Shown here: positions 51,571 through 61,032 of the stretch, one piece after another
Numbering within the stretch: position 1 is the first letter of the stretch
Layout: every line of letters starts with the position of its first letter
Program-made: the position numbers and the translations under genes
The notes under the pieces: model-generated
The model's database searches: none
What the model saw: only the letters and a program-made list of their open reading frames with translations
What the model was told of the DNA's origin: nothing
Source of the DNA: Acidimicrobiia bacterium
GTDB lineage: Bacteria; Actinomycetota; Acidimicrobiia; Acidimicrobiales; Poriferisodalaceae
Assembly: GCA_022820925.1 (NCBI GenBank)
Contig: JAJEEO010000011.1
Location: forward strand, 62,001-126,000
Direction of reading: 5' to 3'
Length of the DNA: 64,000 nt

Positions 51571-54500
51571 CACTCGGCCTCGCTCACAGAGGCCTCGGCC
51601 AACCCGACAAAACCGGCCAACCCGCTGTCGGCGCGCTTGCGTTTCCACTGCCGCGAGATGTCGGCGGTGCCGATCCCGTCGGGATCGCAGTACGGGCAGG
51701 GCGTGAAGCCTGCGCGGTCGTCGCCCGCGCGCACATATCCCACGAAGACACCCGCGTCGATGCCGTCGGTGACGGACTTCACGACCTCGTCGAAGCGTTC
51801 GAAGTACTGCTGGTCCATCGGGCGCGATACCCACGCCCAGCCCGCGCGCGCCGAGACGAACCAGTAGGCCGCTTCGCGTACCGCTTCGGTCACCGCGGTG
51901 CCGGGTGCGTAGTGGTGCGCGGCTGCGAGTGCGTAGACGCCGAGCTGCAGCTTGGTGCCACGCAGCGTGGGGTCGTCTCCCCGGCTGGCGCGTATCGACG
52001 GCTTGCGGATGCCCACGTAGGGCGATTCCGAGCCGGACTTGTAGTCGATGACGACCAGGCGGCCGGGCTCGCCTGGGGAGCTGCCTGCCGCGCTGTCATC
52101 GAGGAGTTCGACCCGGTCGATCGCGCCGCGGAATTGCAGGACGCGTCCTGGCTCGAGGTCGTAGGGCACGGCTGCGTTCGTTCCTTCGCCAGAGGCCGGC
52201 GGCCCGAGTCCGAAGCAGTGCTCCGAAGCGACGACCGTGCCGCGTGGTGCGGCATGAGGCGTGACTGCGCGCTGCTCGTCACGCGCCAGCACCTCGACGA
52301 GGTCGGCGAGCACGGTCTCGCGGTCGAAGCTCCACAGCAACGGAAAGCCGGTGGCGCCGGCCGATTCGAACTCTGCTGCCTTGGCGGCGCCGATCTCGAG
52401 GAGACGATTGCGGTCGGCGCTGCTGTAGGGGCGTCGCGCACCGGGCAGATCGTCAGGCGTCGGGGCCGCATCGATCAGCTCGCGCAGCAGTTCGTCGAGT
52501 GATTCGTGGATGAGCCGTCCCCGGTCGATGGGACTGAGACGAACGACGGACTCCGGCTCGACGACTTCGTCGATGCCGAGCAGGTACGAGAACAAGTACT
52601 TGCGCGGACAAGTGGCCCACGTCTCCAGGCGGCTGGCTGAGAAGACCTGGGTGAAGCCGCCGCCTCCGACGACGACGTCGCCGAGGTCGCCGTCGAAACG
52701 GGTGAAGCGGCGGCTCTGGCGCCCTCGCCACAGCGCAACGCCGCGTGCGAATGCAGGCTCGGTCTCGTCGGCGAACAGCCAATGGCTGCCCGTGTCGCCT
52801 CCGCCTGCTGCGTTGAGCAGGTCGCGGCTGTCGAACTCGGCCGCAGTCGCAGGGAATCGGGCATGCAGCAAACCGCTGAGGAACGAATGGCTGACGCTGA
52901 GCCCGCCGACAGACCCCGACGCTGCCGCCGACGTCAGGTTTTCCGCGTCGAGATAGCCGCCGGAGAAGTCATCGCTGGGCTGCTCGGCCGCAGCGGCAAG
53001 CTGCTGCACGGTCGGCAGCAGCCAGCGCGAGGGCACATTCTCGGCCGTCCGGCGCAGGTCGCCGCGTGGGATGGTGACGGTGCTGCGCCCGGTGCAGCAC
53101 GCCAGCGCCGCCAGCAGATCGCGGTGCTGTGCATCGGTGCGCTCCGAACGGGTCCGCAGCGCTCCTCGATGCCTGTCCGCATCGCCGATGAGGCTGTCCG
53201 GAAGCTGACGGTTGGGATAGATGCCCTCGGCCAAGCCCAGGACGTACAGCCGTTTTCGGGGAATGGCGGGGTGGCTGCCGATCCTGCCGACGAACACACC
53301 GACGCCGACCCGGCCGCTCAGCCCATGCGGACTGGCCAGCTGCGACTGCAGCGTGCGCAGAAACAGGGATGCATCGGCGGCCGGCTCGATGGTGCCGAGG
53401 TTGCTGAGCCCTTCGACGATGTGATCGATTCTCTGAGCAGCGGCCCGTTCGACATCCCAGCGCGTCCGGGCGTCGCTGACGTCGTGGGGACGGTGGGCGC
53501 CGGCCATGCCGGCGGGCAGGCCTGGCATCCAGTCGTCGTCGGTCGTGCGACCGAGGAAGGCGGTCACCTGACTGCGCAGCCACGCGGAGAGGTCGTTCCA
53601 GCTGCGCAGCGATACGGCACGATTGATGCGCTGGGACAGATTGGAGGCGAACTCGGCCAGGTCGCCGCAGCGCTCCCGGTCTGCCCGGAGGCGAGCGAGC
53701 CGGGCATCGCGGGCTTCGGGGTCGGACTCCTCGGCGGCGATCTGGGAATCGAGCAAGCGCATGTAGCGGCCGAGCCGGGTGGCCGGGTCGCCGGATCGAG
53801 CGTTTTGGCCCTCGGAGGGGATCCAGTCGGATCCCTCGACGACGTTGGCGGCTCGTGCCAGCCGTTCCCAAGCGGCTGCCGGCACAGGTGCACGGTTCCG
53901 CGTACCGTCGGCCGTCTCGATGGGTCTCCACACGGGCGCTTCGGCCAGCATTGCCATGACGTCGACACGCCGCAGCCGTTGATCGACAGCCAGCCGCATC
54001 AGGTTCAGCACGAAGCGCCCGACGACGGACTCCGAGAGCGACTGGGCAGCGTCGCCATTCCACGCGATGCCCGCCGCCTCGAGTTGATCGGTGAGCGAAC
54101 GCGCATACGGATCACGGGCGGGAATGAGAACCGCGATCTCGTTGGCCGCTATGCCGTCGCTCAGATCTTCGAGTACCGACCGCACCGCGGTGCGCACTTC
54201 CTCGTCGGGATCGGTCACGCTGATGATGCGGTGGGCGGTTGCCTCGTCGATTCCGGCCTCGGCGAGGAGCTGCGAGACCGCCGATTCGGTGCCGGACGCG
54301 CTCAGGGCCGCGTGAAGCTCATGCGCTGGGCGATCCGCCACCTGATTGCCGGTGATGCCGAGGTGCACGACGATGTCGGTGGCGTCTGCCAGCGCCTGCA
54401 CCAGTCGAATCTCGTTCGGCGAGAGGTCTCGCGGCAGGTGGAGCACGATGCGACCCAGCCGCTGCCGCGCGCGCTCCGCTTCAGCGTCGGCGCCATCTCC

Positions 54501-55067
54501 CAAAAGGCCGACGACGTGTTCGAGCAGACCATTCGGGTCGTAGTAGTTCCGTGCTTCCAATCGCCCCCAGACTCGCTGGATGAAGCGGGTCACCTCGCGT
54601 ACCCGTGCGGAGTCGGATGTGCCGAGCCGTTCTCGCTGGTCGCGGCGCAGCGAGCGCACCTCGTCGAATGCCCGTGCCAGTGAGACCTCGGTGGCCGCGT
54701 GATCGGCGATGTCGGCGAACATGCCTGGGGAGTCGGCCAGCTCCTGGCGAATCGCCGCAGCGATGACGAGGTCGTTGACCGGCTGACGCCCCCGCTCCCG
54801 CAAGTCAGCGGATCCCAGCTCGTCGGCCACCCGCTGCAAGGTCCAGAACTCGATGGCGACCAGCCCGCGGTGGGTCTGCTCTGGGCCTGCCGATTCGGCG
54901 CGCTGTCGCGTGAGCTGCCGCCGAAGTGCAACACCCTCGTAGTTGGTGCGCACCACCACCGTGACCGGCGCGAACGGATCATCGACCTTGACATCGCGCA
55001 CGACTGCCTCAAGCTCGTCGCAGGCCGGCCCTCCATAGCCGACTAGTCGGAACGAGATCTGCCGCAC
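51570..55067 (-). CDS. AddB-like helicase-nuclease subunit
   Basis: 1165 residues from GTG 55067. The N-terminal half is an AddB/RecC-like inactivated helicase fold: no Walker A is seen, and the segment DPDEEVRTAVRSVLEDLSDG with VLIPARDPYARSLTDQLEAAG matches that family. The C-terminal nuclease has TCPRKYLFSYLLGID, RGRLIHESLDELL, RAIDRVELL-type strand IDRVELLDD and RLVVIDYKSG. Cluster cysteines are seen in CPRK and CPYC, but the fourth expected Cys, six residues after the CPYC motif, is Gly1133. Translation is coupled to the AddA-like gene by TGATG. Confidence 0.85.
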   Translation of the reverse strand: MRQISFRLVGYGGPACDELEAVVRDVKVDDPFAPVTVVVRTNYEGVALRRQLTRQRAESAGPEQTHRGLVAIEFWTLQRVADELGSADLRERGRQPVNDLVIAAAIRQELADSPGMFADIADHAATEVSLARAFDEVRSLRRDQRERLGTSDSARVREVTRFIQRVWGRLEARNYYDPNGLLEHVVGLLGDGADAEAERARQRLGRIVLHLPRDLSPNEIRLVQALADATDIVVHLGITGNQVADRPAHELHAALSASGTESAVSQLLAEAGIDEATAHRIISVTDPDEEVRTAVRSVLEDLSDGIAANEIAVLIPARDPYARSLTDQLEAAGIAWNGDAAQSLSESVVGRFVLNLMRLAVDQRLRRVDVMAMLAEAPVWRPIETADGTRNRAPVPAAAWERLARAANVVEGSDWIPSEGQNARSGDPATRLGRYMRLLDSQIAAEESDPEARDARLARLRADRERCGDLAEFASNLSQRINRAVSLRSWNDLSAWLRSQVTAFLGRTTDDDWMPGLPAGMAGAHRPHDVSDARTRWDVERAAAQRIDHIVEGLSNLGTIEPAADASLFLRTLQSQLASPHGLSGRVGVGVFVGRIGSHPAIPRKRLYVLGLAEGIYPNRQLPDSLIGDADRHRGALRTRSERTDAQHRDLLAALACCTGRSTVTIPRGDLRRTAENVPSRWLLPTVQQLAAAAEQPSDDFSGGYLDAENLTSAAASGSVGGLSVSHSFLSGLLHARFPATAAEFDSRDLLNAAGGGDTGSHWLFADETEPAFARGVALWRGRQSRRFTRFDGDLGDVVVGGGGFTQVFSASRLETWATCPRKYLFSYLLGIDEVVEPESVVRLSPIDRGRLIHESLDELLRELIDAAPTPDDLPGARRPYSSADRNRLLEIGAAKAAEFESAGATGFPLLWSFDRETVLADLVEVLARDEQRAVTPHAAPRGTVVASEHCFGLGPPASGEGTNAAVPYDLEPGRVLQFRGAIDRVELLDDSAAGSSPGEPGRLVVIDYKSGSESPYVGIRKPSIRASRGDDPTLRGTKLQLGVYALAAAHHYAPGTAVTEAVREAAYWFVSARAGWAWVSRPMDQQYFERFDEVVKSVTDGIDAGVFVGYVRAGDDRAGFTPCPYCDPDGIGTADISRQWKRKRADSGLAGFVGLAEASVSEAE

Positions 55068-55138
55068 TCCAGCGAACTTACGTCAGGGGTGTGACAGCAA
55101 CAGTGCCGAGTTTCACTCCTGCGGCGTCGTCGTCCTGC

Positions 55139-56068
55139 TCAGGTGCCGGCGAGGCGGGCCACCACCGGTGCCATGGCATCTACTTCGGGGTCGTGGATGA
55201 TGATGTAGCTGGCGCCGTAGGTCTCGCGGTGGTGATGCAACTGCTCGCAGATGTCGTCGACCGTGCCGGCCAGAACCAAGGGAACTTCACGGGCCTCTTC
55301 CAGCGTCAGCCCAAAGCCCGGCGCGAACTGCTCCAAGATGCTGTCGGCGTCGTCGGTCACCAGCGCCATGAACGTATTGAGCTGGATCTCGATGCCGGCG
55401 AAACGGTCGCCGGCGGCGTCGGCGATCCACTGGCGGCGCTCGACGAACTTGTCTGCCACCGAACTGCGTGCTGCATCGGGGCCCACGGTGCCCGAGCGGA
55501 GATTGGGGTTCAGGCTGATGATGTCGGCAAGGCGGGCTGCCTCGCTCAGCACCCGCTTGCCGCCGCCGCCGATGATGACCGGCGGCCCGCCCGGCGTGTG
55601 CGGCAGCGGCCGGCCCACCATGCCGGCGATCTGGTAGTGCTCGCCCTCGTAGTCGAAGGGCTCGCCGGACCACAGGCCCTTGATGACCTCCAACGCCTCG
55701 ATCATGCGGTCGATGCGCACGCCGGGCCGGTCGAGCGCGATGCCCGACTGCTCGTAGTCCTCGGTCAGCCAGCCGGCGCCGATGCCGAACTCGGTGCGTC
55801 CCTCCGCCAGCAGATCGAGGGTGGCGAAGTCCTTCGCCAGCACTGCGGGGTGGCGATAGTCGGCAGCGAACACCAGCGTCCCCACCCGCAGCGTCGTGGT
55901 GATCTCCGCAGCGACGGCGGGATGCACGATGGGCGACCAGCTGTCCCAGAAATGATCGTGGCAGAACAGGGTCGAGTAGCCGAGATCCTCGACCTTGCGC
56001 GCCATCTCGCGGAATGCCGCGGGGCTCTCAGGCTTGCCGTATTGGACGCCGAATCTGAACGGTCGCAC
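55139..56068 (-). CDS. LLM class F420-dependent oxidoreductase
   Basis: A 309-residue luciferase-like enzyme: RPFRFGVQYGKPESPAAFRE, LGYSTLFCHDHFWDSWSPI, the cofactor segment GRTEFGIGAGWLTEDYEQSG and PPVIIGGGGKRVLSEAARLA. The arrangement is that of actinobacterial F420-dependent families. It lies 131 bases after the TRAP binding-protein gene on the same strand, but a strong hairpin between them suggests separate transcription. The gene end is 71 bases from the divergent start of the AddB-like gene's upstream region. Confidence 0.87.
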   Translation of the reverse strand: MRPFRFGVQYGKPESPAAFREMARKVEDLGYSTLFCHDHFWDSWSPIVHPAVAAEITTTLRVGTLVFAADYRHPAVLAKDFATLDLLAEGRTEFGIGAGWLTEDYEQSGIALDRPGVRIDRMIEALEVIKGLWSGEPFDYEGEHYQIAGMVGRPLPHTPGGPPVIIGGGGKRVLSEAARLADIISLNPNLRSGTVGPDAARSSVADKFVERRQWIADAAGDRFAGIEIQLNTFMALVTDDADSILEQFAPGFGLTLEEAREVPLVLAGTVDDICEQLHHHRETYGASYIIIHDPEVDAMAPVVARLAGT

Positions 56069-56144
56069 GGCGGCACCCTACGCGCCGCCGATCTGCTCGG
56101 GACGACGGTCGCGTGTCAACGGCACGAGACGGCGATGCTCGCAG

Positions 56145-56167
56145 CCGGCGCCGGCACCCGGCGCCGG
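56145..56167 (-). terminator. GC-rich hairpin after the TRAP operon
   Basis: Two copies of the self-complementary CCGGCGCCGG at 56145-56154 and 56158-56167, separated by three bases, can fold into a 10-pair stem. It lies 33 bases past the stop of the TRAP substrate-binding gene on the minus strand. There is no T-tract, as is common in high-GC actinobacterial terminators. Confidence 0.5.
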
Positions 56168-56199
56168 TCGGTCCGGCGGCGAGACCCGCTGAGGTCCGG

Positions 56200-57432
56200 C
56201 TAGATCTGGGTCTGCTGGTCCAGGAAGGAACGCTCTGCCAGGCCGTGCCACTCGGCGATGCCGTCACGGAACTCCCGCCACGGCGCCAGGATGGCGGCGA
56301 AGCGAGCATCGTCCGCCGCCACCGCATCCAGCACGTTCTCGGTCTCTTCCTTGAACGCCGCCATCAGCTCAGCCGGGAATTCGCGGATGCTGGCGAACTC
56401 CTTCACACGCTGCAGGTCGGCCTGGTTGCGCACGTCGTAGTCGGCAATCGTGTTGATGTTCGCCGATGCCGCCGCAATCTCGATGGCTGCCTGGTATTCG
56501 GCCGGCAGGTCGTTCCACAGCGACAGCGGGAACTGCACCTCCACCGCCGTGCCAGGTTCCCACCAGCCCGGGTGGTAGTAGAACAGATCGCCATCGAACT
56601 GGTCCAGGCCCAGGATGAGGTCGTCGGTGGGTCCCACGAACTCGGCGCCGTCGATCGCGCCCTGCTGGATCGCAGGCAGGATTTCCCCGCCCGCCAAGGT
56701 GACCTGCTCGCCGCCGAGGCTCTCGAGCACACGCCCCGCAAGGCCGGGAATGCGCATCTTCAGGCCCTGCAGGTCGCTGACCGAATTGAGCTCCTTGGTG
56801 AACCAGCCACCCATCTGGCAGCCCGTGCCGCCGGCCGGGAAGGCGATGACGCCATGCTCCTCGGCGTAGAACTCGTTGAGCATGTCGAGGCCGCCGCCCT
56901 TGTACAGCCAGGCGTTCTGCTGGCGCTGCGTCAGTCCGAACGGCACGGCGGTGCCGAACTGCTGCACGGGGCTGAGGCCGACGTAGTAGTACGACGCCGT
57001 ATGACCGGCCTGCACGCCGACGTCGCGCACGGTGGGCAGCACCTCGAGGCCGCCCACGATCTCGCCGGCCGGTCGGGGATTGATCTTGAACCTGCCGCCG
57101 GTGAGCCGGCTCACCTGCTCGGCGAAGAAGTTCGCCGAGCCGAACAGGGTCACCAGCGCCGCGGGCCAGCTCGTCGCCATCTCCCACTCGATCTCGGGAC
57201 CGTCCTGGGTGAGTGCCACTGAGGTCGCCGGCGCATCGGTGCCAGCGGGTCCTTCGGTCGTCGCGGCAGTATCGCCGTCGCCGTCGGACGTGCAGGCGTT
57301 GAGAACCGTCGCCGCCGCTGCGAATCCTGCTACGCCGAGACCGGCCTTGAGGAACGATCGCCGGTCGAATCCGGCATCTTCGAGGCGTTCGTCGAGGGCA
57401 GTCTCAGGACTGGCCTCGTCTTGCATAGTCAT
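56200..57432 (-). CDS. TRAP transporter substrate-binding protein (DctP/TakP type)
   Basis: A 410-residue exported protein. The N-terminus carries a twin-arginine signal, DRRSFLKAGLGVAGFAAAA, ending in NACTSDG, so it may also be lipid-modified at Cys. The mature part shows EWEMATSWPAALVTLFGSAN, AVPFGLTQRQQNAWLYKGGG and QMGGWFTKELNSVSDLQGLK, then RIPGLAGRVL, matching binders annotated for mannitol/chloroaromatic or keto-acid/lactate TRAP systems. The Arg in RIPG is the usual carboxylate ligand. It follows the large-permease gene; the 95-base gap holds a perfect 12-base palindrome TGAGTCGACTCA (57515-57526) and GGAGGGA before the ATG, hinting at its own promoter. Confidence 0.9.
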   Translation of the reverse strand: MTMQDEASPETALDERLEDAGFDRRSFLKAGLGVAGFAAAATVLNACTSDGDGDTAATTEGPAGTDAPATSVALTQDGPEIEWEMATSWPAALVTLFGSANFFAEQVSRLTGGRFKINPRPAGEIVGGLEVLPTVRDVGVQAGHTASYYYVGLSPVQQFGTAVPFGLTQRQQNAWLYKGGGLDMLNEFYAEEHGVIAFPAGGTGCQMGGWFTKELNSVSDLQGLKMRIPGLAGRVLESLGGEQVTLAGGEILPAIQQGAIDGAEFVGPTDDLILGLDQFDGDLFYYHPGWWEPGTAVEVQFPLSLWNDLPAEYQAAIEIAAASANINTIADYDVRNQADLQRVKEFASIREFPAELMAAFKEETENVLDAVAADDARFAAILAPWREFRDGIAEWHGLAERSFLDQQTQI

Positions 57433-57527
57433 GTGCGGTCCCTCCCCCCGCGAGCGTGAATAAGCACGCCTATTACCGCGCGCGAACGTAGCACGCGCCC
57501 GTATAGCCCCAGAATGAGTCGACTCAG

Positions 57528-59096
57528 CTAACTGAACAGCTCAAGCGACGTGTACACGATTCCCGGAAACACGCCGAGGATGACCAGGGCGATGGACTGC
57601 AGCCCCATGAACGGGATGGCGCCCTTGTGGATGTCGGCGGTGCGCACTTCGGGTGGCGCCACGCTCTGCAGATAGAACAGCGAAAAGCCCACCGGCGGCG
57701 AGATGAACGCCATATTCAGATTCACCGCCATCATGACGGCGAACCAGATCTTCTCGTCCTGTGTGAAGCCGAGCACTTCCATGGCGGGCACGAAGATCGG
57801 CACCACGATGAAGGTGATCTCGAGGAACTCCAGATTGATGCCCAGCAGGAAGACGGCGACCATCGCGACGATGACGAAGCCGAGCTTGCCGCCGCCGATC
57901 GAGGTCAGCCATTCGGAGGTCTGATCGGAGCCGCCGAGCTGGAAGAACATGGCGCTGAAGAAGGTGGAGCTGAACAGCAGCGTCATGACCAGCACCACGA
58001 CGCTGGCGGTCGACTTGCCCGCCTGCACCGCCGCAGCGCGGCTGAGTCGCCACTGGGGCCGGATGTGGGTGGCGCCCTCGCGCATGAGCAGGCGGTCGAA
58101 CAGCCAGTTCAAGCCGGTGAGCGCCAGCGCTCCGAACACGCCGACTGCGCCCGATTCGGAAGGCGTGGCGATCCCCTGGAAGATCGACACCAGCACGCCG
58201 AGGATGAGCACCACGATCGGCACGATCGCGATGAGCACTTCGCACGCCAGCATCCGCGTGAACAGCATGATCACGAAGCTCACGACCAGCACCAGCACGG
58301 CGGCGATCAACGCGACGCGCAAGTTGGCCAGCAGCATCACGCAGCCGACCATGAAGCCCAGCAGCCCAGCGATGAACAGCTTGGTCTGGATTGACGGATT
58401 GCCCTCCAGCTTGCGCTCTTCGAGCGGCATGGCCGGGCCCATGTCCGGCTTCCACCACGAGACGGCCAGCACGTATGCCACGTACAGGCCGCTGAGCAGT
58501 AGGCCCGGCAGCAGCGCGCCCGCGAACAGGCCCAGGATGCCGACGCCCATCTGCTGGGCAAGCAGGATCAGCACGATGCTGGGCGGCAGCAGCTGCGCGA
58601 GCGTTCCTGAGGCGGTGATCGCGCCCGTCGAGAGCTTGTTGTCGTAGCCCAGCCGCACCATCGCCGGCAGCGACAGCAGGCCCATCACGATGACGGTGGC
58701 CGCCACCACGCCGGTCGCGGCCGCGAGCAGCGTGCCCACCAGCACCACCGCAGCGGCCACGCCGCCGCGCAGCGCGCCCATCAGCATGCCGACGGCGTTC
58801 AGCAGCCGTTCGGCCATGCCCGATCGCTCCAGGATCGCGCCCATCAGCACGAACAACGGCACTGCCAGCAGCACTGGGTCGCTGATGGCCACGAACCAGC
58901 GTGCGGGCAGCGTGTTCAGCGTGGCGGTGTTGAACGAGCCGGTGAGATCGCCGATGAATGCGAACGCCAGCGCTGTCGCGGCAAAGGAGAACGCCACGTT
59001 GTAGCCGGTGAGGATCATGCCCATGAAGACGATGAACATCGTCAGGGCCAGAAAGACGCCCGTGTCCATGCCGAATATGGCCAGCAGATCGCTCAT
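57528..59096 (-). CDS. TRAP transporter large permease (DctM)
   Basis: A 522-residue membrane protein with about twelve or more helices and the DctM features GYNVAFSFAATALAFAF, SDPVLLAVPLFVLMGAILERSG near residue 75, TGAITASGTLAQLLPPSIVLILLAQ and FVPAMEVLGF. It is roughly 90 residues longer than standard DctM proteins because of extra helices in the middle (residues about 235-300), as in the mannitol/chloroaromatic-type TRAP subgroup. It imports an organic acid with sodium. It starts seven bases after the small permease stop. Confidence 0.92.
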   Translation of the reverse strand: MSDLLAIFGMDTGVFLALTMFIVFMGMILTGYNVAFSFAATALAFAFIGDLTGSFNTATLNTLPARWFVAISDPVLLAVPLFVLMGAILERSGMAERLLNAVGMLMGALRGGVAAAVVLVGTLLAAATGVVAATVIVMGLLSLPAMVRLGYDNKLSTGAITASGTLAQLLPPSIVLILLAQQMGVGILGLFAGALLPGLLLSGLYVAYVLAVSWWKPDMGPAMPLEERKLEGNPSIQTKLFIAGLLGFMVGCVMLLANLRVALIAAVLVLVVSFVIMLFTRMLACEVLIAIVPIVVLILGVLVSIFQGIATPSESGAVGVFGALALTGLNWLFDRLLMREGATHIRPQWRLSRAAAVQAGKSTASVVVLVMTLLFSSTFFSAMFFQLGGSDQTSEWLTSIGGGKLGFVIVAMVAVFLLGINLEFLEITFIVVPIFVPAMEVLGFTQDEKIWFAVMMAVNLNMAFISPPVGFSLFYLQSVAPPEVRTADIHKGAIPFMGLQSIALVILGVFPGIVYTSLELFS

Positions 59097-59103
59097 GGGG
59101 CGG

Positions 59104-59928
59104 CTACTCGACTCGCAGCGGCGACTCGTGCTCGATGATGTCGCCCTTCTCCTCGTCGCCGATCATCACGAAGCCGGTCTTGATCAGCTCAGCCAAGACC
59201 TGCAAGCCGAACAGGATGAACGCGATGAGGATCATCACCTTGATGGGTCCGACGGGCAGGCCGCCGGCGTCGACGGCTTCCTCCCAGGTCTCCCAGACCC
59301 GCCAGCTGCTGGGCCACTCGCCGTTGTGCCTGCGGCCCAGCGAGGTGGCTGCGTAGCCCTTGAGGATCCGGATGGCCATGATGATGAACGGCAGCAGCAG
59401 CGCCGAATGAACGATGAAGTCCAGCCAAGCCTTGCGCTTGGCGCTGAAGTTGGCCCACCAGAAGTCGATGCGGGGGTTGACGCCGTCGCGCACGCCGAAG
59501 TTGATGGCGATGAGGAACATCAAGCCGAACGACTGCCACGCCAAGCTGGTGGTCTCGCCGAAGAGGATGTCGGTCTCGACGAGATCATTGCCGTAGCGGG
59601 TGATGACGTTGAACAGCTGGAGCAGGAAGACCACCCACGCCAGGATCCACGCCACGGTCAGGCTGAACGTGGCGATCGACTCGACGCCCCGGCGGAGCCG
59701 GTCCAGCCCGTCGTGCCACAGCCCCATCGCGAGTGCTCCCACGAGAACGAGCCAGTTCCACCAGACGAGGTTGCCGATCCAGTACTCGGTGTCCCAGAAC
59801 AGCCGGGCAGCGATGGCAAGGACAATCGTGGCCCCTGCCAGCCAGCCGATCGGGTGCAGCCGTGCCCACCATCGGATGTCCTCGGCGACCGGTGGCGCAT
59901 CCGGAGCTGCCGCGGCGGTGTCTGTCAC
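59104..59928 (-). CDS. TRAP transporter small permease (DctQ)
   Basis: 274 residues from GTG 59928, preceded by a GGGGAAGGGG run. The four-helix DctQ core is seen (LTVAWILAWVVFLLQLFNVITRYG, then WQSFGLMFLIAINFGVRDGV followed by NPRIDFWW, the conserved region). The protein is longer than classical DctQ (about 170) by an N-terminal pair of helices and a C-terminal acidic tail. A much longer frame stays open upstream but runs antisense through the thioesterase gene. It is the first gene of the TRAP operon, divergent from that gene across 84 bases. Confidence 0.85.
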   Translation of the reverse strand: MTDTAAAAPDAPPVAEDIRWWARLHPIGWLAGATIVLAIAARLFWDTEYWIGNLVWWNWLVLVGALAMGLWHDGLDRLRRGVESIATFSLTVAWILAWVVFLLQLFNVITRYGNDLVETDILFGETTSLAWQSFGLMFLIAINFGVRDGVNPRIDFWWANFSAKRKAWLDFIVHSALLLPFIIMAIRILKGYAATSLGRRHNGEWPSSWRVWETWEEAVDAGGLPVGPIKVMILIAFILFGLQVLAELIKTGFVMIGDEEKGDIIEHESPLRVE

Positions 59929-60012
59929 GGCGCCCCTTCCCCCATGTCGGTCGTCTGCACCGCTCGAACCCGGAAACAGGCGATCCAACATCCTGCCACC
60001 TAGCTTGTCGCC

Positions 60013-60945
60013 GTGGTGAACATCGCGTCCGGTGCTAGTAACGCCAACTCTGGGCTCCACGCCGCAACCCCTCCGGGACCGATGCCTCCGGCCCTGTTCG
60101 TTCTCGAGCCCGGAGGCGTGAGCGCGACCGAGCTGACGCGCGGCCCGTGGGCGCACCAGGTGATGCACGGCGGTGCCATCGGCGGGCTGCTGGGCTGGGC
60201 GGTCGAGCGCGAGCAGGAGCGGCTCGGCATCTCGCAGGTGTGCAGCCGGCTGACGGTGGAGATCCTCTCGGGCATGCCGATGGCGACCTATGAAGTCGCT
60301 GCAACCACCGTCAAGGGCGGAAAGCGGACAGCGCTCGTTGACGCCGAGGTGCGAGAGGCCAGTGGCGCCGGCGGCGGACGCCTGGTGGCGCGGGCGACCT
60401 CGCAGTGGCTGACCCCCACCGCGCCGCCGGGCAGCGAACCTACCGGTGACGGGCAGTCGCTGCCGCCGATCCCAGACGAGCGCGCCGACCCTGGCGCCAA
60501 TCCCGACATCGACTACCCGCGTCCCGGCTTCAACGCCGACGCAGTGGATTTCCGATTCGTCGACGGCTCGACGGAGCAGCCGGGCCCGGGCCGCACGTGG
60601 CTGCGACTGGACCATCCGCTGATGGCCGGCGAGGAGACGTCACCGCTGGTGCGGGCTGCGACTCTGGCCGATCTGGGCGCCGCTGTGGGGTGGGATTTCT
60701 CGCCGTCGGGCGGCGCCTTCATCAACACCGACGTGACATTGCAACTGCTGCGCGTGCCGGTGGGGGAGTGGTTCTACTTCGATGCGACCACGGTGGTGGC
60801 GCCCCAAGGGCTGGCGGGCACCCACACGGTCATCTGCGACCGGAGCGGCCTGCTCGGCTGGGTGCTGCAGAGCCAGGTCGAAGCTCCCGCAGACATCGGT
60901 TTCCCAGGCGGCATGAACGCCGCGCGCGAAGCAGCCGTCCGCTAG
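60013..60945 (+). CDS. Thioesterase-family protein (double hot-dog, TesB-like)
   Basis: A 310-residue protein resembling two fused hot-dog domains, as in TesB-type acyl-CoA thioesterases. Domain 1 has RGPWAHQVMHGGAIGGLLGWAVE and VCSRLTVEILSGMPM; domain 2 has FINTDVTLQLLRVPVGEWFYFDATT and GLAGTHTVICDRSGLLGWVLQSQ. The start is GTG 60013. It is a probable acyl-CoA hydrolase in a neighbourhood of CoA-transferase and transporter genes. Its stop is followed immediately by a 29-base tandem repeat. Confidence 0.8.
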   Translation: MVNIASGASNANSGLHAATPPGPMPPALFVLEPGGVSATELTRGPWAHQVMHGGAIGGLLGWAVEREQERLGISQVCSRLTVEILSGMPMATYEVAATTVKGGKRTALVDAEVREASGAGGGRLVARATSQWLTPTAPPGSEPTGDGQSLPPIPDERADPGANPDIDYPRPGFNADAVDFRFVDGSTEQPGPGRTWLRLDHPLMAGEETSPLVRAATLADLGAAVGWDFSPSGGAFINTDVTLQLLRVPVGEWFYFDATTVVAPQGLAGTHTVICDRSGLLGWVLQSQVEAPADIGFPGGMNAAREAAVR

Positions 60946-61032
60946 CCGGCCCGTGTCTGATGATCGCCGGTTACCCGGCCCGCGTCTGATGATCGCCGGT
61001 TACCCGGCCTGTATCTGATCGTCGCTGGTTAA
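60946..61032. repeat. 29-base tandem repeat, about three copies
   Basis: Copies at 60946-60974 and 60975-61003 are near-identical (CCGGCCCG, then GTCTGATGATCGCCGGTTAC). A third, more diverged copy runs from 61004 into the end of the facing receiver gene. Each junction forms GCCGG-TTAC-CCGGC, a five-pair hairpin, so the block is a row of small hairpins directly after the thioesterase stop. Confidence 0.85.

Noticed and set aside
52782-54683. Open frame of 633 codons on the plus strand
   Set aside because: Antisense shadow of the AddB-like gene, with no recognisable motif.
59104-60615. A 503-codon minus-strand frame containing the TRAP small permease
   Set aside because: The upstream part is antisense to the thioesterase gene. 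GTG 59928 with a GGGGAAGGGG site gives the expected protein.
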